In this document: positions 1 to 7,198 of the stretch, piece by piece | Layout: each line of letters opens with the position of its first letter | Numbering within the stretch: position 1 is the stretch's first letter | Assembly (NCBI GenBank): GCA_021802325.1 | Contig: JAKAAM010000017.1 | Location: 1 to 18,254, forward strand | Origin: Nitrospirota bacterium | GTDB lineage: Bacteria; Nitrospirota_A; Leptospirillia; Leptospirillales; Leptospirillaceae | Length of the DNA stretch: 18,254 nucleotides | Direction of reading: 5' to 3' | Notes under the pieces: generated by a model | The model's input: the letters and a program-made list of their open reading frames with translations, nothing else | The model's database searches: none | What the model was told of the DNA's origin: nothing | Position numbers and translations under genes: made by a program

Positions 1-174
1 GAGATTTCAGGAAAAAAACGCACCGCTGATGCCGATCAGGCATCCGGCTGAGGCATGACATGGTAAGATCCCCTTTCCGGGCTCGCAGTCCCAGACTTAA
101 AGGAGTCGATGACAAGGCATGTTCCCGATAATCACCCCCGCATCAGGACGGGAGAGTGAAGGAAGCTTCGGAGG

Positions 175-894
175 TTAACGGGCCACGGAAGCGGGAGCGG
201 CCTGTGTATTCTTGGCCTCCTGGCGCTCCTTCAGACCATTGACGAGGCCCATCTTGTGAAAGGAGGGCTTGACGAGCTTTGTCATATGGGTGGAACCGTC
301 CCCATGAACCTCGGGATAAACGCAATAATTTGCCAGAATGGTCGCCTGAGTGTCCTTGAAGAAATTACCGTAAAAGGGACCTCCGGTCAAGATCCCGCCG
401 GCTTTTTGCAGAAACCCCCGATACATATCAATATTGCGGGGATAGATCGCCCCATTGTCGATATCGAAATTGGGCTTGCCCAGGACCAGGCTCTCCTTGT
501 CCTGCTCCACCGTCCAGAGCCACTCCCTGACGCCCTGAAGATTGGTAAAGACAGCGGCTTCCCGGGTCCAGGGATGCTGATTGATGGGCATGAAGTAGGG
601 ATAAAAGGTGCGAAGATTGGCCTCCGCCGCAAACATTCGCTTCGTCCAGTCCTTCTTCCATGCCTCATACCGGGCGGGGGAGACCTTCGGATCTGCCAGC
701 ATCGAATCCATCTCCGTCGCAAGCGTCTTGTACTGGTTATACAAAGTCGCGAGCTGGGCATGGACTTGGGCCACAGGATAATTCGTCTTCTCATCAACGA
801 CCCAAGCACTGGCGGTGCCTGGCTTCATCGCCAAAGAAATCGTCAAGCCCACAAGAACAGCCGGCAGAACAATCAAATACCGAAATCGTCTCAT
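175..894 (-). CDS. Exported protein of unknown function (239 aa)
   Basis: I do not recognise this family. The chosen start is the ATG at 894, because AGGGAGG lies 6 nt upstream of it; an in-frame start 33 nt further out has no such support. The N-terminus (MRRFRYLIVLPAVLVGL, then a small-residue stretch ending ASA-W near residue 30) is a typical Sec signal peptide, so the mature protein of about 210 residues should be periplasmic or secreted. The mature part is rich in Tyr, Phe, Trp and Asn and has one Cys (in NYCVYPEVHG). No CxxCH haem motif or recognisable catalytic motif is visible, and there is no further membrane span. It appears monocistronic, with its own promoter at 934-962. Confidence is high that it is a gene and that it is exported; the function is unknown. 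Confidence 0.8.
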   Translation of the reverse strand: MRRFRYLIVLPAVLVGLTISLAMKPGTASAWVVDEKTNYPVAQVHAQLATLYNQYKTLATEMDSMLADPKVSPARYEAWKKDWTKRMFAAEANLRTFYPYFMPINQHPWTREAAVFTNLQGVREWLWTVEQDKESLVLGKPNFDIDNGAIYPRNIDMYRGFLQKAGGILTGGPFYGNFFKDTQATILANYCVYPEVHGDGSTHMTKLVKPSFHKMGLVNGLKERQEAKNTQAAPASVAR

Positions 895-933
895 TTCAAA
901 CCTCCCTGCAACTGAAGAAGAAGACACCTCTTC

Positions 934-962
934 ATCCTACGCCGGCACCTTGCGCCAATCAA
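934..962 (-). promoter_or_regulatory. Sigma70-like promoter of the exported-protein gene
   Basis: On the minus strand a -35 box TTGATT (957-962) and a -10 box TAGGAT (934-939) are separated by exactly 17 bp. The predicted transcript would start near 927, giving a leader of about 33 nt that contains the AGGGAGG ribosome-binding site. It lies in the 121-nt gap downstream of the HIT gene. The call is by consensus matching only. Confidence 0.5.
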
Positions 963-1015
963 GTCTTCCGGAAGGAGATCCCTCTCATCCCTGAAGCCCC
1001 ACCCCCCGTTCTTTT

Positions 1016-1528
1016 TCAGGGGGTGGAAACGGGCGAAAGACGGGTAAAGGAGGGCCGGAGGCGGTCGTAGCTTTCGCGAAGGTCCTCCGGAACAACCCGG
1101 GCCTCTGCGACAGTCGTCAGAAAATTCGTGTCCCCGTCCCAGCGGGGAAGAATATGGGCGTGAAGATGGCCGGCAATTCCGGCTCCCGCGGCACTTCCCA
1201 CATTGATTCCCATGTTGAATCCCCCCGGCCGGTAGATCTCCCCGATGATTCTCTCGCACTCCCGCAGGAGGGAGGTCATTTCGGAAAGGACCGGGAGAGG
1301 AAAATCCCCCATCTTGGCTCCATGGTCGAGGGGAACGACCATAAGATGTCCGCTCGTGTAAGGAAAGGCATTCATCACCACATAGCAAAGGTTGCCCCGA
1401 TAGAGGACCAGACGGTCACGACTCACACCATCCCGGGGAATCTCACACAGAAGACAGCTCCCATCATCGGCGGTACGCGATTCTCCCTTGATATAGCGCA
1501 TTCGCCAAGGGGCAAAGAGGTGATTCAT
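1016..1528 (-). CDS. HIT-family nucleotide hydrolase/phosphorylase (Ap4A phosphorylase-like)
   Basis: This is a 170-residue histidine-triad protein. The triad HLHAHILPRW sits at residues 121-130, and by family analogy the middle His (H123) would be the nucleophile that forms a nucleotidyl intermediate. The N-terminal FAPWRMRYI and the CLLC pair (C25, C28, a likely zinc site) match the bacterial/actinobacterial Ap4A-phosphorylase-like branch rather than short Hint proteins. The likely role is hydrolysis or phosphorolysis of dinucleoside polyphosphates or adenylylated compounds in the cytoplasm. The start at 1528 is chosen because GGGAGG lies about 8 nt upstream; an ATG two codons earlier would sit almost on the Shine-Dalgarno. 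It is the last gene of the CBS-tsaE-HIT operon, 31 nt after tsaE. The exact substrate cannot be read from the sequence. Confidence 0.88.
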   Translation of the reverse strand: MNHLFAPWRMRYIKGESRTADDGSCLLCEIPRDGVSRDRLVLYRGNLCYVVMNAFPYTSGHLMVVPLDHGAKMGDFPLPVLSEMTSLLRECERIIGEIYRPGGFNMGINVGSAAGAGIAGHLHAHILPRWDGDTNFLTTVAEARVVPEDLRESYDRLRPSFTRLSPVSTP

Positions 1529-1559
1529 CGGCATCTCCTCCCTGAGAGGGGATCTATGT

Positions 1560-2132
1560 TCAGTTCTTGGTTTTTCGACGAAGAGAAGGAAGCCTGTCAT
1601 CCAGCAGGGTCCGCACGGTTCTCCTCATCAGCCGGAGATCCTCGGGCCTGTCTGTGGCAGGATCCCAGAACATCTTAAGCAGACGGCCCTCCCGGTCCTC
1701 CGGGATTGACAACAAAAGACGGACCCTCAGAGAAAAACTTGCCACAAGGGAGTCTGGAAGCTTTTCTCCCCATTCGACGAGGGTCACCCGGTCTTCCGCT
1801 CCAGCGACCAGAGTCTCTTCAAGATCCTCCGATCCGGGAGCGACCCGGTCCCAGTCAGCGTGCAGAAGGGCCAAGGAGGAGGGGCCTCCGGAAGACGCAT
1901 AGGACTGCAGGTAGAGAAAGGTCGGAGAGGCGATCCGGGAGGTGATGCCCATTCCTCGGGCAACACCGGCAGCCAGGGAGGTCTTTCCTGATCCCATGGG
2001 TCCCGTCAGAAGAAAGAGGAGACCCGGGAGGGCCGCATGACCCAAAAGCTCTCCCACCGCTCCCAGTCCGATCCCGGAAGGAACAAAAAACTCCTCGGAC
2101 TCCACTGAGAAAGGATCAGTCGACGACGTCAT
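1560..2132 (-). CDS. tsaE: tRNA threonylcarbamoyladenosine biosynthesis ATPase TsaE
   Basis: TsaE is the P-loop ATPase that works with TsaB and TsaD in forming t6A37 on ANN-decoding tRNAs. A Walker A motif (GPMGSGKTS, about residues 44-52) follows a short beta-strand. The family marks SPTF, LLHADWDR and LVEWGEK follow in order. At about 190 residues it is longer than the usual 150 or so; the excess is a basic C-terminal tail (RRTVRTLLDDRLPSLRRK). The gene overlaps the 3' end of the CBS gene by 17 nt, which points to translational coupling. A GTG immediately upstream at 2135 is an alternative start, and no strong Shine-Dalgarno distinguishes the two. TsaB and TsaD are not in the window. Confidence 0.9.
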   Translation of the reverse strand: MTSSTDPFSVESEEFFVPSGIGLGAVGELLGHAALPGLLFLLTGPMGSGKTSLAAGVARGMGITSRIASPTFLYLQSYASSGGPSSLALLHADWDRVAPGSEDLEETLVAGAEDRVTLVEWGEKLPDSLVASFSLRVRLLLSIPEDREGRLLKMFWDPATDRPEDLRLMRRTVRTLLDDRLPSLRRKTKN

Positions 2133-2586
2133 CACCCGTCAACAGGAGACGGACCAGGTCCTCCCGCCCCACGACACCGACCAGCGTCCCCTTATCGACA
2201 ACGGGAAGGATGTCCACATCCTCCCGGTCGAAAAGCTCGACCGCCTTGCGTAAAGGATCCTGCAGCGCAAGAGTCGGCGCTGTCTTGTTCAGGATATCCC
2301 GCACCGATGTCGCGCCAATGCGAGAGATTTCTTTTTTCAGGGTCGAGGGAAGCTCGAGAGGAATCCACGAATCAAAAAGTGTCAGCACCGTCGGAATGTG
2401 AAGGGGCTTTTCATGGCGGATCAGGTCATGCTCCCCCACGACCCCGAGATAACGCCCCGTGGAGTCAACGACAGGAGCTCCGGAAATCTTCTCAGCCGTC
2501 AGCACCTCGGCAAGCTTTCTGAGGGAATCCTCCGGGGAGACCGTGATTACCTTTTTCGTCATGATATCTGCCACCGTTTTATTCAC
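2116..2586 (-). CDS. Tandem CBS-domain protein
   Basis: This is a 156-residue protein made of a CBS pair (a Bateman module). CBS1 covers about residues 1-60 (VADIMTKKVITVSPEDSLRKL, then GAPVVD and YLGVVGEHDLI) and CBS2 about 90-150 (VRDILNK, then DILPVVDKGTLVGVVGREDLV). Such stand-alone pairs bind adenosine nucleotides and act as cellular energy sensors, but the ligand and target here cannot be told from sequence. Translation starts at a GTG (2586) preceded by TAGGAGAG with about 6 nt spacing. It leads the operon with tsaE and the HIT gene and has its own extended -10 promoter plus a leader hairpin. The acid linker FDSWIPLELPSTLKKEI between the two repeats is typical of bacterial CBS pairs. 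Confidence 0.88.
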   Translation of the reverse strand: MNKTVADIMTKKVITVSPEDSLRKLAEVLTAEKISGAPVVDSTGRYLGVVGEHDLIRHEKPLHIPTVLTLFDSWIPLELPSTLKKEISRIGATSVRDILNKTAPTLALQDPLRKAVELFDREDVDILPVVDKGTLVGVVGREDLVRLLLTGDDVVD

Positions 2587-2620
2587 GCGCCTCTCCTACA
2601 GGACACAGTTTCATCTTCAG

Positions 2621-2643
2621 CCCTTCGCATTCGATCCGAAGGG
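2621..2643 (-). promoter_or_regulatory. Leader hairpin of the CBS operon
   Basis: A perfect 7-bp stem (CCCTTCG/CGAAGGG) with a 9-nt loop lies between the MFS stop codon and the CBS start. No T tract follows on the minus strand, so it is not a standard terminator. It falls inside the predicted 5' leader of the CBS transcript and might affect RNA stability or read-through from the MFS gene. Confidence 0.4.
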
Positions 2644-2665
2644 ACAGCCATCGTTCTTTTTAGAA

Positions 2666-2674
2666 AGTATAGCA
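2666..2674 (-). promoter_or_regulatory. Extended -10 promoter for the CBS-tsaE-HIT operon
   Basis: The minus strand reads TG-C-TATACT, an extended -10 element five of six bases identical to TATAAT. No convincing -35 box is found 17 bp upstream. It lies directly after the MFS stop codon and predicts a leader of about 70 nt. Confidence 0.4.
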
Positions 2675-2681
2675 TGGAGAC

Positions 2682-3905
2682 TCATCCCGAAAAGAATGGC
2701 GGTCCGGAAGGCCCAATCTGGGCCCTTTCCCTCATTCCCCGCCAGCCGACAACAAGAAGACCTGCCAGCAGGGGACCGGGAAGAAGAATCTCAACTCCGG
2801 CCTTGAGTCCCAGATGGGTGGAGATGATCCCAATCAGGGTTCCTGCCGGAAGATCCCCCCCAAGATGCGAGAGGAAGAGCCCTCCGCCCAGAACACACCC
2901 CCAAAGCGAGGGAGCGCTCACCCTCATGAATGCGGCCACCAGACTGACATTCAAGCCGAAAAGAGCACCACTTGAGAGAACCATCCCAACCAAAAGGAGC
3001 GAACGACGATCCGCCACAAGCACCAGACAGATTCCTGCCAGTGCCAGGAATTGTGTCCGCGACAGGAGAAAAAACATTCCGGCCGGGTCTCCCTCCTTAA
3101 TCTTGTCGCAAAAATATCCTGACAGGAGGATTCCAACAACCCCGCCGATCACCAGGGCAACGGCACTCGTCTGTCCGGCCTCCCTGATCGACAGATGTCG
3201 AACGCGTGTCAGGTACACGGAAAGCCAGACGGCCATCCCTCCCATGACAAAAAAGGTCACGCTCTGCAGAAAAACCAAGGTCCGCAAACGCGCATCGAGA
3301 AAAAGCAGCGAGAACCGGGAGATCACCGGGAGGGAGGGGGGCGAACAATCGTCAACCTTTTCTGGGGTCTGCCCCCCCTTAACAAAGGGAAGAAGGAACA
3401 TCCCACCCAGGAGAATTCCCGGGAGAACCGGGAGAAACAGGATCCGGTGAAAATCGGAAAGGGCCCGGGAGGCCAGCAGGAATCCCGTGGCGACACCGAG
3501 GGGCAATGCCAGGAAAAAAAGGCCCAGCCTTACCCCTCCTCCCTTTCGCCCCCACAGGATCCGGGGTCCCACAACAATGAGAGACGCCTCTCCCACTCCC
3601 GTCAGAATCCGGCCCGAAAAAAGCCCGACCGTCCCGGAAGCCGTGCTGGCAATGGCCATGCCAAGAGAGAAAACGAGAACGCCGGCGGACAGAAGAATTC
3701 GGGGAGAGACGCGATCGAGGAGGACCCCGACCACAGGAGCCGCCAGCAAATAGGACAGGGTAAAGGAAGAGCCGAGGAGGCCCATTTTCGTATCAGAGAG
3801 GTGATAGGCCGGAGCCAGCACCGGGAACAGTGCCGTGAAAAGCTGACGGTCCAGGTAGTTGAGCAGATTGGAAAGAAAAAGCAGAACGGGAAGAAAGACG
3901 GCCAT
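2682..3905 (-). CDS. MFS transporter, Spinster-like
   Basis: This is a 407-residue multi-spanning inner-membrane protein with the major facilitator layout: two hydrophobic halves and a polar central loop around residues 178-195 (KGGQTPEKVDDC). TM1 ends in NYLDRQLF and the loop between TM2 and TM3 carries GVLLDRVSPR, the MFS motif-A position. With the pattern LLGSSFTLSYLLAAPVVG, this resembles the Spinster-like subgroup. A second motif-A-like stretch (GYFCDKIKEGD) appears in the C-terminal half. The substrate is not predictable. The ATG at 3905 is preceded by AGAGGA with suitable spacing. It lies 30 nt after the DUF2127-like gene, so the two are probably co-transcribed. Confidence 0.85.
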   Translation of the reverse strand: MAVFLPVLLFLSNLLNYLDRQLFTALFPVLAPAYHLSDTKMGLLGSSFTLSYLLAAPVVGVLLDRVSPRILLSAGVLVFSLGMAIASTASGTVGLFSGRILTGVGEASLIVVGPRILWGRKGGGVRLGLFFLALPLGVATGFLLASRALSDFHRILFLPVLPGILLGGMFLLPFVKGGQTPEKVDDCSPPSLPVISRFSLLFLDARLRTLVFLQSVTFFVMGGMAVWLSVYLTRVRHLSIREAGQTSAVALVIGGVVGILLSGYFCDKIKEGDPAGMFFLLSRTQFLALAGICLVLVADRRSLLLVGMVLSSGALFGLNVSLVAAFMRVSAPSLWGCVLGGGLFLSHLGGDLPAGTLIGIISTHLGLKAGVEILLPGPLLAGLLVVGWRGMRERAQIGPSGPPFFSG

Positions 3906-3935
3906 GAACTTCCTCTTTGTCTCACGGAGGGAAGA

Positions 3936-4430
3936 TCAGGCAGGATCTCCCTCGTCGACCGCCTCGTGAATCCCATGGAACAGCTGTCTGTTGCGGAGAA
4001 GGTAGATCACGATGATCACATTGAGGATAAAGGCTCCCAGCCTCCATGGAGAAAAGTGGGAGTGCATGGCGTATACCTCGAGGGGAATCAAGGCCGAGAT
4101 CTCGATGATGGTCATGTACTCTGCCCAGCGGAAACGACGGTGGAGCCCCCAGGCCACAGTAAAGTTGACCAACCCGTAGACGATTCCCCCAACGGAAATG
4201 ATCATCAGCATGTTCGGCCCCACAAGGCCGGTCTTCCGGAAAATCTGTCCGGTAAAGGCATTGTCCGTATCAATATTAAAGTTTTGCGCCCAATGGTAAA
4301 GGAGGTGATTGAGGCGAACCGGGCCCAAGGAAAGCCCCCCGAGACCGATGAGAAAGGCGACGGCCCCCTTCGCAATACGTTCGAGGATGATGTATTTTAA
4401 AAAGAGGGGAGAACGATGGTTGATGATCAT
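3936..4430 (-). CDS. DUF2127-like integral membrane protein
   Basis: This is a 164-residue protein with about four hydrophobic segments (near residues 20-38, 72-94, 105-120 and 130-146). The segment WAEYMTIIEISALIPLEVYA matches what I know of the DUF2127 family of predicted membrane proteins, whose function is unknown. The ATG at 4430 is the only possible start, because an in-frame TGA lies four codons upstream. There is no Shine-Dalgarno. Instead an extended -10 element ends 6 nt before the ATG, suggesting a leaderless message. It is divergent from the exported-protein gene at 4460, with only 29 nt between the two start codons, and is followed 30 nt later by the MFS gene. Confidence 0.75.
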   Translation of the reverse strand: MIINHRSPLFLKYIILERIAKGAVAFLIGLGGLSLGPVRLNHLLYHWAQNFNIDTDNAFTGQIFRKTGLVGPNMLMIISVGGIVYGLVNFTVAWGLHRRFRWAEYMTIIEISALIPLEVYAMHSHFSPWRLGAFILNVIIVIYLLRNRQLFHGIHEAVDEGDPA

Positions 4431-4433
4431 GGG

Positions 4434-4445
4434 GCCATTGTATCA
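4434..4445 (-). promoter_or_regulatory. Extended -10 element immediately before the DUF2127-like gene
   Basis: The minus strand reads TGATACAAT, that is TG-A-TACAAT (hexamer at 4437-4442), 6 nt upstream of the ATG at 4430. A transcript from it would begin at or next to the start codon. No -35 box is convincing. Confidence 0.35.
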
Positions 4446-4459
4446 GATGAGGGGCTTGG

Positions 4460-4930
4460 ATGGATAGAAAAAAAGAGGATGAAGAAGCCAGGGGTCCCAA
4501 GCCGGGGATATCGTCTTCCCGCGATTTTCTCCGAAGCCGGAGGGTCCACAGAACGCTCGAAGGATTGGGGCGATCCTTCCTTCTATGGGGCTTTCTATGC
4601 GGCCTCCTGTGGGGAACAACCTCACTCCCTCCGGCCTTTGCCAAAGAGAATCCGCTCATGACGGTGGTTTTCCCCGACAATCCGCACCAGGGAAAGGCCA
4701 TCAAGATACGCGTTCATTTTTCGCATCCGCCCCCCCCGGGCGAATTCTACCGTCTTGAAGCCGATGTCGACAAAACTCCGGTGGCCCTTTCGGATCTCTC
4801 GGAAGCCGACGCCATCTGGGTCACACTCCCGGCCCAGGCGGCAGGAATTCATACCGTGGCAGTTGTCTGGAAGAATCCTCCCGGAAAGACATCCCTGACC
4901 CAAACCAAGGTCCTGACGGTTCTTCCATAG
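4460..4930 (+). CDS. Exported protein of unknown function (156 aa)
   Basis: I do not recognise this family. The N-terminus is unusual: about 37 strongly charged residues precede a hydrophobic stretch (SFLLWGFLCGLLWG) ending in PPAFA-K near residue 61. If the protein is cleaved, this is a long-n-region signal peptide; an internal start may be the true one, but GAGGGG stands 5 nt before the ATG at 4460. The mature domain of about 95 residues is beta-rich by composition, with alternating hydrophobic strands (IKIRVHF, FYRLEADVD, AIWVTLPA, IHTVAVVW, KVLTVLP). That pattern is compatible with a small immunoglobulin-like or copper-protein-like sandwich, but there is no His/Met/Cys metal cluster to support the latter. 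It is first in a same-strand run with the lipoprotein and cytochrome c genes. Confidence 0.7.
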   Translation: MDRKKEDEEARGPKPGISSSRDFLRSRRVHRTLEGLGRSFLLWGFLCGLLWGTTSLPPAFAKENPLMTVVFPDNPHQGKAIKIRVHFSHPPPPGEFYRLEADVDKTPVALSDLSEADAIWVTLPAQAAGIHTVAVVWKNPPGKTSLTQTKVLTVLP

Positions 4931-4991
4931 GATCAGTCCAGGAATCCTCCAAGGAAGAATGGGACCTTCCCACCCAGAAAGGAGTTGCGTT

Positions 4992-5675
4992 ATGAAACCA
5001 ATGCCATCCATGCCTCTTCATGGGCATTCCCTGAGAAAAAGGCTTCACACGACAATCCCCGCCGGGATACTCTCCCTTGCCGCAGTCGCAGGTCTCTTCC
5101 TTTTCCCGGGATGTGCCTCCTACGGACCGGCGCCTCCGGTGGTCGTCTCTGCTCCGACCGCCGAAGGGGCCGCATCCGATCATGTGGCCGGAACGATCCC
5201 GATCGTCGTCATCCCGACCCAGACCCCTTCGGAGATGGCCGATGTCGGAACCCTCTTCCACCAGGACGGAACCTATTCCCAACTCGTTCCCCAGAATCCC
5301 GTCGGTCCCGCTCTCGACGCGATTCTCGTTCGAACCCTTTCCGGAGCCGGATTCGCTCCGACACTGGCCCAGGGGGCTATTCCCGGGAATGCCACGACGC
5401 TTTCCCTCTCCATCGGCACATTTGAGGATCGTGTCCGCCAAAGCCTTGTCGAGGCGAAACAGACTGTCCGGATCGCCTATACGGCAACATTGGTTCTTCA
5501 CGAAGGGAGAACCACCCGGACAATCACCCGCAAGATCGAGCGCCACTTCTCGCCCAAGCCTTCCGTCTCCTTCGATCCGGAGAAACTCCCCGCACTGATG
5601 GGGGACCTCTTTGCCAAAAGCATCAGGAAGGATCTCCTTCCGACCATTAAGACCAAAACAGGAGCCACGCATTGA
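4992..5675 (+). CDS. Lipoprotein, YajG/LptE-like architecture
   Basis: This is a 227-residue predicted lipoprotein. The start at 4992 is chosen because AAAGGAG stands 7 nt upstream; an in-frame start at 4959 lacks this. After a basic n-region and a hydrophobic core, the lipobox LFPGC places the lipidated Cys near residue 43. The mature part has the pattern of small periplasmic alpha/beta lipoproteins: a beta-strand (IPIVVIPTQ), a helix with the P..ALDAILVRTLSGAGF signature, then beta strands (TLSLSIGTFED, TVRIAYTATLVLH, TRTITRKIERHF) and a closing amphipathic helix. This resembles YajG/LptE-type proteins, but no specific family motif is decisive. The stop codon overlaps the TTG start of the cytochrome c gene, so the two products may act together at the envelope. 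Confidence 0.75.
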   Translation: MKPMPSMPLHGHSLRKRLHTTIPAGILSLAAVAGLFLFPGCASYGPAPPVVVSAPTAEGAASDHVAGTIPIVVIPTQTPSEMADVGTLFHQDGTYSQLVPQNPVGPALDAILVRTLSGAGFAPTLAQGAIPGNATTLSLSIGTFEDRVRQSLVEAKQTVRIAYTATLVLHEGRTTRTITRKIERHFSPKPSVSFDPEKLPALMGDLFAKSIRKDLLPTIKTKTGATH

Positions 5676-6022
5676 GCCGCAGCACCCCTCTTTCAAACGG
5701 CAAGGCCCTGGCCATAACGGCCGGGGCCGCCGTTCTTTTTGCCGTCCTTCTCCTTGCCCTTCCCTCTCCCGAGCGCCACTCCCCTCCCATGGCACCGATG
5801 ACGAACCCGGAGCCAACCGGTACTCCCCTGGCCGCGGAATCTCTCTTCCGAAGCCGGTGCGTCCAGTGCCATGCCCTTCCGGCGTTGACACACCGAAGTC
5901 CGGAGGACTGGCGGATTCTCGTGCTCAAGATGAACCGATACATGCAGCAGACCGGACGGGTGTTCCTGACCGCCAGCGAAGCCCAGGCGGTGACCGACTA
6001 TATCGTCAAAAATCAGAAATGA
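5672..6022 (+). CDS. Membrane-anchored monohaem cytochrome c
   Basis: This is a 116-residue protein with one N-terminal hydrophobic helix (about residues 11-31, an uncleaved anchor or signal), a Pro-rich linker and a compact haem domain. The haem motif CVQCH is at residues 63-67; M87 or M91 (in KMNRYM) is the likely sixth ligand. The pattern C..CH.L...HRSPEDWRILVLKM resembles the short class I domains found attached to diverse redox enzymes. The start is a TTG at 5672 that overlaps the lipoprotein stop (TTGA), with AGGAG 7 nt upstream, so the two genes are translationally coupled. It faces the periplasm and probably ferries electrons; the partner is not identifiable. It ends 17 nt from the convergent midA-like gene. 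Confidence 0.85.
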   Translation: MSRSTPLSNGKALAITAGAAVLFAVLLLALPSPERHSPPMAPMTNPEPTGTPLAAESLFRSRCVQCHALPALTHRSPEDWRILVLKMNRYMQQTGRVFLTASEAQAVTDYIVKNQK

Positions 6023-6039
6023 CCATGACTCCTGGGATG

Positions 6040-7170
6040 TCACAAGGGAGAACGAAGTCCCCCGAAGCGAAAGCCACCAAGGGGAGCCATGGGCGCCATC
6101 CCTTTTGACATCAAGAGGACCTTGAATATTCTCCCCATCCGCAGGGGGTGGACAAGTGTTGCTGCCTCCTGGATGGCCGCGTCAGACAGGCGATCGGCAT
6201 TGGCCTGGATCCACTCTTCGAAGCCAAGTCCCATCAACCAGGACATCTGGTCCGTATATCCCTCAAGACGGTATCCGCGCCCTGCCAGAGCCCTGGCCAC
6301 CTGAGAAAAATCGACAAAGGCCGTGAGATCGGTATGTCCGGGAGAGTCTGTGAGGCGGTCGGAGACCTGATGTCCCCGGTAGGCCCGAAGAGTTCCCCCT
6401 CGCCGACGTTCAGAACGAATTTCGGAGCCGATATCCCCGTAGTCGACCCAGAGCATGAACCCAGCGGACAGGCACCGATCCAGCAGAGAGAGCACTCGGG
6501 GAAGATCCTGGCAAACCTCGGCTTCCTGGCCTTCCCGCCGCGACAGGTCTGAGCCGAATCCTTCAAGAAGGATGCTCGAGAGCTCCCCATCCGACAGGTC
6601 TCCCCAGACCTCCTCCCACACTCCCGCCACCCCCCCCCGGACATAGCACTCTTCCCACCGCCCTCCCTTGACCCTGAGACGATGGACGGGAAGGGCATCA
6701 AGAAATTCGTTGCCCATGACAAGCCCTGGGCCCGGCCCGGGCCAACCTGACGGGGCCTCCCCGGAGGTGCATGCCAAGTTTTCCGGAAGGGCAATCCAGC
6801 GAGGAGGGTGTCGGAGCTCGAACTCCCGAAGCCTCTCCCGCTGGCGTGCCTCGAGAACTCCCGGCAATTCGCAAAGAATGGGGGAGACCCGCTCGAAAAA
6901 AGCCGGATCTGCCCTTCGGAAAATCGACAGCAAATCTGACATCAAGGTTCCGTTGCCCGGTCCCGCCTCGATCAGATAGAATGGATCGGGAGAACCAAGT
7001 GCCCGATCCAACTCTCCGATCTGGAGTGCCAGAAGAGTCGGAAAGGCAGGACTTGTCTCGGGGGCAGTGAGGAAATCCCCTCCCTCGCGCCCGATCCCGG
7101 CATGGCGGGTGTAATACCCTCCGTCAGGACCGGCGGCCGCCTGTCTCATGAACTCACAAAATGTGATCAT
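6040..7170 (-). CDS. SAM-dependent methyltransferase, MidA/NDUFAF7 (DUF185, COG1565) family
   Basis: This 376-residue protein carries the family marks in order: GYYTR near residue 18, GDFLTAPETSPAF near 31, the SAM-binding loop EAGPGNGTLMSDLL at 68-81, and the NEFLDALPVHRLRVK block near 150-165. In eukaryotes the homologue methylates an arginine of the complex I subunit NDUFS2. The bacterial substrate is not established. A purine-rich AGGAG directly abuts the ATG at 7170, so the start may instead be the Met at codon 8 (7149). The gene is divergent from the YHS-like gene (28 nt between starts) and convergent with the cytochrome c gene. At 376 residues it is near the usual length. Confidence 0.88.
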   Translation of the reverse strand: MITFCEFMRQAAAGPDGGYYTRHAGIGREGGDFLTAPETSPAFPTLLALQIGELDRALGSPDPFYLIEAGPGNGTLMSDLLSIFRRADPAFFERVSPILCELPGVLEARQRERLREFELRHPPRWIALPENLACTSGEAPSGWPGPGPGLVMGNEFLDALPVHRLRVKGGRWEECYVRGGVAGVWEEVWGDLSDGELSSILLEGFGSDLSRREGQEAEVCQDLPRVLSLLDRCLSAGFMLWVDYGDIGSEIRSERRRGGTLRAYRGHQVSDRLTDSPGHTDLTAFVDFSQVARALAGRGYRLEGYTDQMSWLMGLGFEEWIQANADRLSDAAIQEAATLVHPLRMGRIFKVLLMSKGMAPMAPLGGFRFGGLRSPL

Positions 7171-7198
7171 CTCCTAATCCTTATCCCTGCAGGCACAC

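Noticed and set aside
1..174. Possible gene fragments at the left edge, including a minus-strand ATG at 61 running off the window and a plus-strand frame stopping at 51
   Set aside because: Too short to judge, with no recognisable product. No tRNA or convincing terminator could be made from this stretch either.
256..915. 219-codon open frame on the plus strand
   Set aside because: It is antisense to the exported-protein gene, has no signal or motif, and lies opposite a gene with promoter, ribosome-binding site and signal peptide.
983..1022. Imperfect stem CCCTGAA/TTCAGGG after the HIT gene as a terminator
   Set aside because: The loop is about 19 nt, and no T tract follows on the minus strand.
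2398..3450. 350-codon plus-strand open frame opposite the MFS gene
   Set aside because: Arg/Pro/Ser-rich shadow translation without a credible start or domain.
3195..4400. 401-codon plus-strand open frame across the MFS and DUF2127-like genes
   Set aside because: Low-complexity Gly/Arg/Glu/Gln-rich translation typical of antisense frames; the minus-strand proteins have clear membrane-protein structure.
4821..5891. 356-codon minus-strand open frame opposite the lipoprotein and cytochrome genes
   Set aside because: Gly/Arg-rich composition with no motif. The plus strand has a lipobox, a CxxCH motif and good ribosome-binding sites.
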